Source of the DNA: Candidatus Hydrogenedentota bacterium
Lineage (GTDB): Bacteria; Hydrogenedentota; Hydrogenedentia; Hydrogenedentales; JAEUWI01
Direction of reading: 5' to 3'
Length of the DNA stretch: 64,000 bases
Assembly: GCA_016791475.1 (NCBI GenBank)
Contig: JAEUWI010000004.1
Span: 1 to 64,000 of the forward strand
This document shows positions 35,463 through 43,637 of this stretch, one piece after another. The translations under genes and the position numbers were made by a program. Under the pieces are notes generated by a model. The model had not been told where the DNA came from. It saw only the letters and a list, made by a program, of their open reading frames with translations, and ran no database searches. How positions within the stretch are numbered: position 1 is the stretch's first letter; each line of letters begins with the position of its first letter.

Positions 35463-37258
35463 ACGTGAACGTCGAACAAAAACGGACCGAGATCTCCGCG
35501 CTGCTGCTGGTCGAAGAAGCCCTTCAATTGCTTCTCCGCACCGGGGTTGTAGCGGCCTCCCTGTATGTAATGGGCACCTTGCCCTTTGTCGTAGCGGCCG
35601 TTTATTACTGGTCCGCCATGACCCACAGCCCCGACGCACACGCCTTTGCCAGTACGGGCGCCCTGATGCTGGCGTTGCTGTTTGTGGTGATGAAGACCTT
35701 CCAGTCACGCTTCGCCCAACATCTGCGGGCGACCCTGGTTGACGGCGAATTGACGCCCTGGACCTTCGGGCAGTTTTTTCGCACCCTCTGCCGCCAGGCC
35801 CTGATTCACGCCACGGTCATCGTGGTATACCCGATAGGCATGGTGACCCTTATCCCCATGGCCTATTCCATCGCCTGGTATCAGAACGCCACCCTGCTCG
35901 ACGATGGCGGCGCCGGCGGCGTCCGGCAACTGGCCCGTGACGCCCTCGGGCAGGCCATTCTCTGGCCGCGCCAGAATCACGCGCTGCTCTGGCTCTGCAG
36001 TCCGCTCATGGTGGTCGGCGGTGGTATCGTATACCTCGTGACCTTTCCCGTTCTTGACGGACTCCAACAGGGTCTGGACCAACTCTCCTTCTTCATGTCG
36101 CTGGGCACTTTCTACGGGATTCTCTTTCTGATCGCCATGCTGCCGCTGTCGCCGGTGGCAACCACACTCGCCATGGGAATCGGCGCTACGGTCTTTTTCG
36201 GCATCGAATTCTTCCACATCCTCACCGGGGCCGACACTCTCTATGCGCGCAACCCCGGCGCGCTGGCGGACAACACGGTTTTCACGGCAATGATTTGTGG
36301 GCTGACGTACCTCGCCCTCGATCCCGTGCTGAAAGCGGCCTACGCCCTGCGCTGCCACAATGGATTTTCACAGAAAACGGGTGTGGACCTTCAAGTCAGC
36401 CTCCAGCGGATCCGGAGCCAACGGGCGCTGCGCGCCGCCACGGCCCTGTTGGTCATTGCTTTCGGCGCCGGATTGCCCGGCTACGCGCAGGAGGCCCAGC
36501 CCGAAACTTCGCCCCCCGCAGCCAGCCTCGATTCCGCGCTTCGGCAAGAACTCGAAGAAGCGCGCTACACCTGGCGTATGCCTCGTGAAGCCGCCCCGGA
36601 CGCGGAGCTGCCCTGGCTGCTTCAGGCCCTGGATGACTTCGTCCAGGACCTTCGTGACCGGGCAAAGGCCATCATGGATTGGGTCAAGGATAAGTGGCGC
36701 GATTTCAGAGACTGGCTTAGCGGCGACGATTCCGAAGCCCCCCAGAAGGGGTTCTTCAGCGGCTTCAGCCCCTCTCTTCGCATATTGACGGTCGTCATCG
36801 GCGTGGTTCTCGTTCTCCTGACCCTGTATCTGGTCTGGATATCCTATCGGCAGCGCCCCCCGGAGGAACTGGTGGCCATTGCGCCCCTGGAAGCCAACGC
36901 GCCCGATCTGGAGGACGAGGCCACAACGGCCGCGGACCTCCCCGAAGATGAATGGTATCGCCTGGCACAGGAACTTGCGAACTCAGGGGATTACCGACTC
37001 GCGACCCGCGCCTTGTTTTTCTCCATTCTGGCCACGCTCGCCCGTCACGAAGCGATCCGAATCGCCCGCTTTAAGTCCAACATGGACTATCAGCAGGAAT
37101 TGCGACGTCGCGAAAGCAGCCTCGGCGAGGCACCGGCGCTCTTTTCCCGACTGGCCCTTCTATACGAATCCGTGTGGTACGGAGAGCACGAAGCCAACGT
37201 CGCAATGCTCAATCAGATGCACGACCATCAGGAGCGTCTGCGCCATGCGGTTGAATAG
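35459..37258 (+). CDS. Multi-span membrane protein with DUF4129 C-terminus
   Basis: 599 residues. Residues 1-310 hold about six membrane helices (ASLYVMGTLPFVVAAVYYW, MLALLFVVMKTF and others). A signal-like helix (ALLVIAFGAGLPGYAQEAQ) then leads into an external segment, another helix (ILTVVIGVVLVLLTLYLVWI) and a C-terminal DUF4129 domain (LAQELANSGDYRLATRALFFSILATLARHEAIRIARFKSNMDY). DUF4129 is common beside MoxR and DUF58. The internal signal-like stretch near 330 hints at an old fusion of two proteins. A TTG start overlaps the previous stop; the next gene starts inside its 3' end. Confidence 0.85.
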   Translation: MNVNVEQKRTEISALLLVEEALQLLLRTGVVAASLYVMGTLPFVVAAVYYWSAMTHSPDAHAFASTGALMLALLFVVMKTFQSRFAQHLRATLVDGELTPWTFGQFFRTLCRQALIHATVIVVYPIGMVTLIPMAYSIAWYQNATLLDDGGAGGVRQLARDALGQAILWPRQNHALLWLCSPLMVVGGGIVYLVTFPVLDGLQQGLDQLSFFMSLGTFYGILFLIAMLPLSPVATTLAMGIGATVFFGIEFFHILTGADTLYARNPGALADNTVFTAMICGLTYLALDPVLKAAYALRCHNGFSQKTGVDLQVSLQRIRSQRALRAATALLVIAFGAGLPGYAQEAQPETSPPAASLDSALRQELEEARYTWRMPREAAPDAELPWLLQALDDFVQDLRDRAKAIMDWVKDKWRDFRDWLSGDDSEAPQKGFFSGFSPSLRILTVVIGVVLVLLTLYLVWISYRQRPPEELVAIAPLEANAPDLEDEATTAADLPEDEWYRLAQELANSGDYRLATRALFFSILATLARHEAIRIARFKSNMDYQQELRRRESSLGEAPALFSRLALLYESVWYGEHEANVAMLNQMHDHQERLRHAVE

Positions 37259-38579
37259 TCGCCAATGGATCCCGGTCGCGGGCGCTCTCACCGCCGTGCT
37301 TGGTGTAGCGGTGTTCGTGCATGTTCTCGGACTCAGCGGTGAAAGCGGAACGACCTTCGCACCCTACTCCACCTACCGCGCCGACCCCCTGGGCATGATG
37401 GCGCTTTACAACGCGTTGGATCGGATGGAAGGTGTCGCGACCGATCGCTATATAGGCGACTTCAGCGAGCTGCCGCTTGGGAACGATAGCACCCTGGTCA
37501 TCGCGGGGGCGAGCATTGGACCCGATCCCGTCCCCGTGCTCGATGTTCTGGAAGGATTCGCCGCCACCGGTGGACGTATTGTCATCGCCTTTTACCCCAT
37601 CGGCAATGACCTTTCCCTCGAGGCGCTGGATGATGAACTTCGCGCTCGTGATCGCCGCGAGGAGGAGGATGAGGCCGCGACGGATGGCGAGACGGCGGAT
37701 GAGGAGGAGGCGAAATCGGAATCGGATACGGCGGCCCCCACCGAGGCGCCTCAAACCGAAGAAACTCCCGCGAAGGAGTCCGAGAAGCGGGACGAGCGCG
37801 AACCGGAGGACGAACTCATGGATTTCGGCCCGCCGGTCGAGGACCTGTCCGAACGATGGGACTTTGAATACGAGTTTGCGGAGCCGCCGGCGGTAACCCG
37901 TTTGGCTCGCCTGGACGAAGCCCTTCCCGTTGAAGCGAACCTGGAAGGACGCTCCGGCCTCTATTTCGTCCCGCCCGATGAAGGCTGGACAAACATCTAT
38001 GGCAAGACGGCACGAGAGGGTGAAGTCACGCAGGTCGGGATGATGGAGCGAAAAATAGGCTCCGGGACCATCGTGCTGTGCAGCGATGCCTTCTTCTTGA
38101 GCAACGAAGCGCTCCGCAAGAACAGAAATCCGGAATTGTTGTCGTGGTTGCTGGGAGGCAATAGGACGGTACTCTTCAGCGAGGCCCATCTGGGCACGCG
38201 GCAGCAGGACCGGATCATGACGCTTGTACGGCGCTATCGACTGCATGGTGTGCTCTTTGGATTCCTCCTTCTGGGGATACTTTTCGTCTGGCATCACGCG
38301 GCCACCTTGATCCCGCGCCGCGACGTCCCGCCACTTCCCACAGCCGCCACCGCTGCCGAACGCAGCCATCAAGACGGACTCGATAATCTACTGGCGCGCT
38401 TTATTCCGCGGAGCGCACTCCTCGACACGTGCGTCCGGGAATGGTGCCAGCAGTTTCAGCACGACCCCAGGCTCCAGCAGGTGCGGCAAATCGCGGCATC
38501 GCGCGGAATAAGTGAAGGCAAGGAAAACGACCTGGTCGCGGTCTACAACGAAATCTCGCGGGAACTACATCACAAATAA
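37245..38579 (+). CDS. DUF4350-type membrane protein
   Basis: 444 residues. An N-terminal helix (WIPVAGALTAVLGVAVFVHVLGL) is followed by a periplasmic DUF4350-like domain (PYSTYRADPLGMMALYNALDRM, then LVIAGASIGPDPVPVLDVLEGFAATGGRIVIAF). An unusually acidic Glu/Asp-rich insertion is at about 130-190 (REEEDEAATDGETADEEEAK). A second helix (GVLFGFLLLGILFVWH) and cytoplasmic tail follow. DUF4350 proteins occur with MoxR, DUF58 and DUF4129 in many genomes. The ATG at 37245 lies within the previous gene, with GGAG ten bases upstream. Confidence 0.83.
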   Translation: MRLNSRQWIPVAGALTAVLGVAVFVHVLGLSGESGTTFAPYSTYRADPLGMMALYNALDRMEGVATDRYIGDFSELPLGNDSTLVIAGASIGPDPVPVLDVLEGFAATGGRIVIAFYPIGNDLSLEALDDELRARDRREEEDEAATDGETADEEEAKSESDTAAPTEAPQTEETPAKESEKRDEREPEDELMDFGPPVEDLSERWDFEYEFAEPPAVTRLARLDEALPVEANLEGRSGLYFVPPDEGWTNIYGKTAREGEVTQVGMMERKIGSGTIVLCSDAFFLSNEALRKNRNPELLSWLLGGNRTVLFSEAHLGTRQQDRIMTLVRRYRLHGVLFGFLLLGILFVWHHAATLIPRRDVPPLPTAATAAERSHQDGLDNLLARFIPRSALLDTCVREWCQQFQHDPRLQQVRQIAASRGISEGKENDLVAVYNEISRELHHK

Positions 38580-38604
38580 CGGCACAGCGGCCAGCCGCCG
38601 CCCG

Positions 38605-39588
38605 ATGGGAAAGGATACCCCCTTGAATTACAGTATCGAACAGCTCCATGAGGTGCTGCAGCGCACCCGCGGTGAAATCGGGAAAGTGATTATCGGCCAG
38701 CAGTCCGTGGTGGATCATGCCCTGGTGGCCATCTTCGCTGGTCAGCACGCCCTGATTGAGGGGGTACCCGGCGTGGCCAAGACCCTCTTGGTGCGCACCC
38801 TGGCGAAGGTGCTCGGTTGCGAGTTCGGGCGTATCCAGTTCACGCCCGACCTGATGCCTACGGATATCATTGGCACCAACGTCTTCAACATGAAGGAGAA
38901 CGGGTTCACCCTCGTGAAGGGCCCGATCTTCACCACTTTTTTGCTGGCGGATGAAATTAACCGCGCCCCCGCCAAGACCCAGAGCGCCCTTTTGCAGGCC
39001 ATGCAGGAGCGGAATGTAACCATTGATCGGGAAACCTACGCCCTGGCCCCGAATTTCTCCGTCTTCGCGACCCAGAACCCCATCGAATACGAGGGCACCT
39101 ATCCGCTCCCCGAGGCCCAGAAAGACCGATTCCTCCTTAAGATTCGAATGGATTGCCCCGAGGAAAACGAGGAATTGATGCTGGCCTATCGGTCCCTTTC
39201 CGCCAATGCCCCAGAACGCGTGCTCCATGACGACAGCGTGCAGCCCGTCCTTAGCGCCGAAGCCCTCGTCCAGTGCCGTCAGGCCATGGAGTCCGTGGCG
39301 GTTCGCGAAGAAATCATCCGCTACGCGGTCTCCATTGTAAGAAAAACCCGGGCCTACAGCAGTGTTCTGGTTGGTGCGGGTCCCCGCGCCACCCAGGCCC
39401 TCTTGCTGGCAAGCCGCGCCAATGCGGCCCTGCGCGGGCGGGATTTCGTATCGCCCGACGACATCAAGTACCTCGCCGTTCCGGTGCTCGCCCATCGGCT
39501 GGTCTTGCGGCCCGAATTCGAAATAGAGGGCTTGACCGTGGAAGAGGTGATCCAGGAACTGCTCACTACGGTAACCGTGCCGCGATGA
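38605..39588 (+). CDS. MoxR-family AAA+ ATPase (second copy)
   Basis: About 327 residues with Walker A EGVPGVAKTLLVRTL, Walker B TFLLADEINRAPAKTQSALLQAM and FSVFATQNPIEYEGTYPLPEAQKDRF. The Walker A Gly-Lys pair reads VAKT rather than IGKT, a normal MoxR variant. The start is ambiguous: ATG at 38605 (MGKDTPLNYSIEQ), or TTG at 38623, which has the better AAGGA ribosome site. Its TGA overlaps the ATG of DUF58. This copy differs from the one at 19917-20864. Confidence 0.92.
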   Translation: MGKDTPLNYSIEQLHEVLQRTRGEIGKVIIGQQSVVDHALVAIFAGQHALIEGVPGVAKTLLVRTLAKVLGCEFGRIQFTPDLMPTDIIGTNVFNMKENGFTLVKGPIFTTFLLADEINRAPAKTQSALLQAMQERNVTIDRETYALAPNFSVFATQNPIEYEGTYPLPEAQKDRFLLKIRMDCPEENEELMLAYRSLSANAPERVLHDDSVQPVLSAEALVQCRQAMESVAVREEIIRYAVSIVRKTRAYSSVLVGAGPRATQALLLASRANAALRGRDFVSPDDIKYLAVPVLAHRLVLRPEFEIEGLTVEEVIQELLTTVTVPR

Positions 39589-40934
39589 GCGCTCCCACCA
39601 CACGATTACTTTGGTGGTGCGCCTGGCTCGGCCTTCCACTGGGACTGGCGGGGGGGCTCTCCCCCGGCCTCGCCCTGCCGTGCCTGGCGATTTTCCTTCT
39701 CGTGGCGGCAATCGCCATCGGGGACCTCGCCCGTGGCCTGCGCGCCGCACCGGCCGTTACGGTGCAATTGCCCCCGATCAGCCGCTTGTCTCTTCAGCGA
39801 CCCGGCGCCTTTCTTGCCTCGCTGGTCAAGGAATCGGACGGCGTACAAACCCGCCTCATTCGAGTCGGCCTCGCCTTTCCAGAGGCCTTGCGGATCGCCC
39901 AGCCGGTCCAGACGGCGCATGTACCCGGCGCGGCGGGGACCTATCCGATCTCCTGGGAGTGCCTGCCCGTCCAACGGGGCCAGTTCTTCATCACGGACGT
40001 GTACATTGAGGAAGTATCCGCACTCGGACTGTGGGCGATCCGGCGGCACTATGTGCAGCGGGCGGAACTACGCATCTACCCGAATCTTCTGGCCGAACGC
40101 AACCGCATGGCGTCTCTTTTCCTCAATCGCGAAGGATCGGGCATGCACGCCCAGCGCCTGGTCGGCAAAGGTCGCGAATTTGAGCAATTGCGCGAGTATA
40201 TCCCCGGCGACAGCTACGAGGACATTCACTGGAAGGCCACCGCGCGGCGCGGGCACCCCATCACCAAGACTTACCAGGTGGAGCGCACCCAGGAGGTCTA
40301 TGTCGTGGTGGACGCATCGCGCCTGAGCGCCCGCCCCATACCCGGACGCCTTCCGGAGGGCGCCTCGGAGGCCCAACTGGAACTTCTGTTGCGCGCGGCC
40401 CTGCTTCTGGGGGTTGTCGCGGAGAAACAGGGGGACTTCTTTGGCCTGGTGACCTTCAGCGATCAGGTACACGCCTTTATCCGCGCGAGCAAAGGACGGG
40501 GCCACTTCAATCGCTGCCGGGAGGCGCTCTACACGCTCCAGCCCCGGATCGTGAATCCCGATTTCGAAGATGTCTGCACCTTCATCCGCATGCGACTCCG
40601 GCGGCGCGCCCTCGTGATCTTCCTGACCAATCTGGACGACCCCGTGCTCGCGGAGAGTCTCAGCAGAAACCTCGAGTTCCTCAGCAACCGCCATCTGGTG
40701 ATGGTCAACATGATTACCCCGGGCCATGTGCGGCCCCTCTTCAGCCACGGCGATGTCCGGGATACCGACGAAATCTATGCCCGTCTCGGCGGACATCTCC
40801 AATGGCAAAGTCTTCGCGAGACACAACGGAGCCTTCACCGCCACGGCGTGGATATGCACCTCGCGGGCCACGAGAGCCTCTGCGGCGACATGGTGGCCCA
40901 GTATGTCAGCGTAAAGCAGCGGCAACTCTTATGA
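39585..40934 (+). CDS. DUF58 domain protein (second copy)
   Basis: 449 residues. Two membrane helices open it (LLWWCAWLGLPLGLAGG and LALPCLAIFLLVAAIAIG). The DUF58 core GREFEQLREYIPGDSYEDIHWKATARRGHPITKTYQ is complete, with the von Willebrand A-like segment VYVVVDASRLSARPI and FFGLVTFSDQVH. It starts in an ATGA overlap with the MoxR gene and its TGA overlaps the next ATG. Confidence 0.92.
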   Translation: MSAPTTRLLWWCAWLGLPLGLAGGLSPGLALPCLAIFLLVAAIAIGDLARGLRAAPAVTVQLPPISRLSLQRPGAFLASLVKESDGVQTRLIRVGLAFPEALRIAQPVQTAHVPGAAGTYPISWECLPVQRGQFFITDVYIEEVSALGLWAIRRHYVQRAELRIYPNLLAERNRMASLFLNREGSGMHAQRLVGKGREFEQLREYIPGDSYEDIHWKATARRGHPITKTYQVERTQEVYVVVDASRLSARPIPGRLPEGASEAQLELLLRAALLLGVVAEKQGDFFGLVTFSDQVHAFIRASKGRGHFNRCREALYTLQPRIVNPDFEDVCTFIRMRLRRRALVIFLTNLDDPVLAESLSRNLEFLSNRHLVMVNMITPGHVRPLFSHGDVRDTDEIYARLGGHLQWQSLRETQRSLHRHGVDMHLAGHESLCGDMVAQYVSVKQRQLL

Positions 40935-41962
40935 TTATCGACCTTGAAAAGTTTATCGCCTCCGAACAGCCCTACTGGGACGAACTCGATCACCAGCTCA
41001 CCATCCTGGAAGAGCGCTCGGGCAATCCTCTTTCCCTGGAGCAGGTGAAGCGCTTTAACTATCTCTACCAGCGCACCGCCTCTGACCTCGCGCGGATCAG
41101 CACCTTTTCCGCCGAGCCCACGACCCGGCGCCACCTGGAGAATCTGGTGGCGCGGGCCTACGCCGAGGTCCACGAAGTGCGCCGGAGTTCCGGCCGTATC
41201 CAGGCAGGCGAGTGGGTCATGAAGACCTTCCCGCAAACCTTCCGTCGCCACATTCGCGCCTTCCAACTGACGCTCTTCGTCACGCTGCTCGGTGCGGCAT
41301 TCGGGGCCCTCGTCGTGGCCACCGACTCACCGGCCAAGCGCGTCATACTGCCCTTTGACCACCTCATGGGTAGCCCGTCTGACCGCGTGGCCCGGGAAGA
41401 AGCGGTTACCGAGGACCGTATGGCCGGCTCTCGAAGCGTATTCTCCGCCCAGTTGATGCAGAACAACATCCGGGTCAGTATCATGGCTCTTGCCCTGGGC
41501 ATGACCTTTGGCCTGGGTACCTTTCTCGTCCTTTTTTACAACGGCGTCATTCTCGGGGCGGTCGTGTTTGATTATATGGCGGACGGCCAGACGGTCTTCC
41601 TTCTCGGGTGGCTGCTTCCCCACGGCTCCATCGAACTGCCCGCCATCTTTCTGGCCGGGCAGGCGGGCCTGGTGCTGGCCCATGCCCTCATCGGCTTCGG
41701 CGACCACCACGTGCTCAGTGCGCGCCTGCGCGCGGTGGGTCCCGATCTCGTCACGCTCATCACCGGGGTGGCCATCATGCTCGTATGGGCCGGTATCGTC
41801 GAGTCCTTCTTCTCCCAGTACCACGAGCCCCATCTTCCCTACTGGCTTAAGATCAGCTTCGGAACCCTCGAACTGGCGGCCCTCGTGGTCTATCTGAGCC
41901 GCGCGGGACGGGCCCCCGCCGAGGACAACGCCAGGACCGCCGGAGCACCGAGACCCGCATGA
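40931..41962 (+). CDS. SpoIIM-family integral membrane protein
   Basis: 343 residues with a soluble helical start (1-95) and about five or six membrane helices (FQLTLFVTLLGAAFGALVV, VSIMALALGMTFGLGTFLVLFYNGVILGAVVF, GWLLPHGSIELPAIFLAGQAGLVLA). The PHGSIELPAIF segment is the hallmark of the stage II sporulation protein M family, widespread in non-sporulating bacteria next to RDD and MoxR-DUF58 genes. It is coupled by ATGA overlaps on both sides. Confidence 0.9.
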   Translation: MIIDLEKFIASEQPYWDELDHQLTILEERSGNPLSLEQVKRFNYLYQRTASDLARISTFSAEPTTRRHLENLVARAYAEVHEVRRSSGRIQAGEWVMKTFPQTFRRHIRAFQLTLFVTLLGAAFGALVVATDSPAKRVILPFDHLMGSPSDRVAREEAVTEDRMAGSRSVFSAQLMQNNIRVSIMALALGMTFGLGTFLVLFYNGVILGAVVFDYMADGQTVFLLGWLLPHGSIELPAIFLAGQAGLVLAHALIGFGDHHVLSARLRAVGPDLVTLITGVAIMLVWAGIVESFFSQYHEPHLPYWLKISFGTLELAALVVYLSRAGRAPAEDNARTAGAPRPA

Positions 41963-42729
41963 GCCTGCCCTTTCGAAAGCGAATCCTGATTCAGACACCC
42001 GAAGGTGTCGCCTTTTCCCTGTACCTGGCGGGGCCCTTCACCCGTTTTCTCGCCTGGATAATTGATGTGCTCGTGATCGCCGCCGTCTCTTCGGCCGCAT
42101 TCTCCATTGCCGGATTCAGCGGCGCGCTCGTGGGCAACGTGGGCTTTGCTTTCGCCATCATTTTCATCTTTGCCTTCGGCTTCGGCTATCGTATCGTCAT
42201 GGAGTGGCGTTTTCGCGGACAAACCCTTGGGAAACGCATCCTGCGGCTCCGGGTGATGGACGCGGGCGGGCTCCGGCTTCAATTGCACCAGATCGTGCTT
42301 CGAAACCTTATCCGCGTGGTGGACATGCTCCCCTTCGCCTATGCTCTGGGTGGGACCACGATGCTCTTCAATGCGCGGAATCAACGACTGGGCGATATTG
42401 CGGCCAACTCCATCGTCACCTACCTGCCGCAGGACGTCCCCCCGGACTTCGCTCGGGTACTCCCCGGAAAATATAACTCCTTTCGGGACTACCCCCACCT
42501 GGAAGGTCGCCTGCGCCAGCAAGTGAGCCCGGAAGAGGCGGACCTGCTGGTACGCGCACTGCTTCGGCGGGATACCCTTGACCCCGCGGCTCGGGTTCGC
42601 GTTTTCAGGGAGCTGACGGATCACTTCCGCGAGAAGGTTGAATTCCCCGACGCGGCTATCGCCGGGATTACCGACGAACAGTATCTTCGCAACACGGTAG
42701 ACTCGGTGTTCCGCGGAAAGCGGGGCTGA
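41959..42729 (+). CDS. RDD-family membrane protein
   Basis: 256 residues with the RDD domain: TRFLAWIIDVLVIAAV and the conserved RFRGQTLGKRILRLRVMD, then QIVLRNLIRVVD and NQRLGDIAANSIVTY. Several helices fill residues 25-150, while the C-terminal 100 residues are soluble and helical. The role is unclear; some RDD proteins have been linked to ion transport. It ends the seven-gene operon. Confidence 0.9.
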   Translation: MSLPFRKRILIQTPEGVAFSLYLAGPFTRFLAWIIDVLVIAAVSSAAFSIAGFSGALVGNVGFAFAIIFIFAFGFGYRIVMEWRFRGQTLGKRILRLRVMDAGGLRLQLHQIVLRNLIRVVDMLPFAYALGGTTMLFNARNQRLGDIAANSIVTYLPQDVPPDFARVLPGKYNSFRDYPHLEGRLRQQVSPEEADLLVRALLRRDTLDPAARVRVFRELTDHFREKVEFPDAAIAGITDEQYLRNTVDSVFRGKRG

Positions 42730-42887
42730 AGATTTTCGGCCCGTGCGGCAAGCGATGTATCGGAGACGCACGGTTGGCGTCCTCCCTTGGAAATTCCCTG
42801 CCATGATTATTCACAATTCGCACCCATCTCTTGACTTGTTCCCTGCGAAATTGCCAACCTTAGGGATATTTAATTCCAGGAGAGCCC

Positions 42888-43637
42888 ATGCTACGCGCAG
42901 AATCGCTACGTAAAGTCTTTTATCCTCCACGGGGCGAAGCCGTGGAGGCGGTGAAAGGGGCCACCTTCACCGTTGAGCCCGGTGAAGTTTTTGGCCTTCT
43001 GGGTCCGAACGGCGCGGGCAAGACCACCCTCCTGAGGATGCTTGGCACCATCATTTCCCCCACTTCCGGCCATTGCTGGGTGGGTGATGTGCGTACCGAT
43101 CAGGCGAAAGACGATATCCGTAAGGATATTGGGTTCCTCTCGGGAAATACGAAACTCTACGGACGCCTGACGGCAACGGAGGTGCTTCGCTACTTTGGCC
43201 GCCTCTATGGCATGGAAGACGCCTATATCGACTTCCGCATCCAGACCCTCGCGGGCATGCTCGACATGAAGGCCTTTCTCGACCGCCGTTGCGAGGCCCT
43301 CTCCACGGGTCAAACCCAGAAAGTCTCCATTGCCCGGGTAATCCTGCACGACCCGAAGGTTCTGATCCTGGACGAACCCACCATGGGCCTCGATATCATG
43401 ACCAGCCGGGCCATCCTGGACTTCATTCGCGACGCGAAGGGACGGGGCCACAGCATCATCTTCTCCACGCACTACATGACCGAGGCGGAAATGCTCTGTG
43501 ACAGGGTCGGCCTTATTTACAAGGGCGACCTGCTCGCCGTGGGCGCCATGGAAGAAATCTACGCCCGGTCCGGCGCGAATAATTTACAGCAGGCCTTCCT
43601 GAATCTGGTGGGCGAGGAAACGGAACCCGCCGCATGA
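42888..43637 (+). CDS. ABC transporter ATPase (NatA-like)
   Basis: 249 residues. Walker A LGPNGAGKTTLLRML, signature region LSTGQTQKVSIARV (LSxGQ), Walker B VLILDEPTMGLDI and H-loop ISTHYM-like FSTHYMTEAEML. The sequence follows the NatA/CcmA-type ATPases of ABC-2 exporters. An AGGAG lies six bases before the ATG. The permease gene starts in an ATGA overlap. In the 158-base gap upstream, no convincing promoter was found. Confidence 0.92.
   Translation: MLRAESLRKVFYPPRGEAVEAVKGATFTVEPGEVFGLLGPNGAGKTTLLRMLGTIISPTSGHCWVGDVRTDQAKDDIRKDIGFLSGNTKLYGRLTATEVLRYFGRLYGMEDAYIDFRIQTLAGMLDMKAFLDRRCEALSTGQTQKVSIARVILHDPKVLILDEPTMGLDIMTSRAILDFIRDAKGRGHSIIFSTHYMTEAEMLCDRVGLIYKGDLLAVGAMEEIYARSGANNLQQAFLNLVGEETEPAA

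Noticed and set aside
42831-42870. TTGACT upstream of the NatA-like ATPase as a -35 box
   Set aside because: No -10 sequence at 16-19 bases; the AT-rich stretch that could serve is about 32 bases away.
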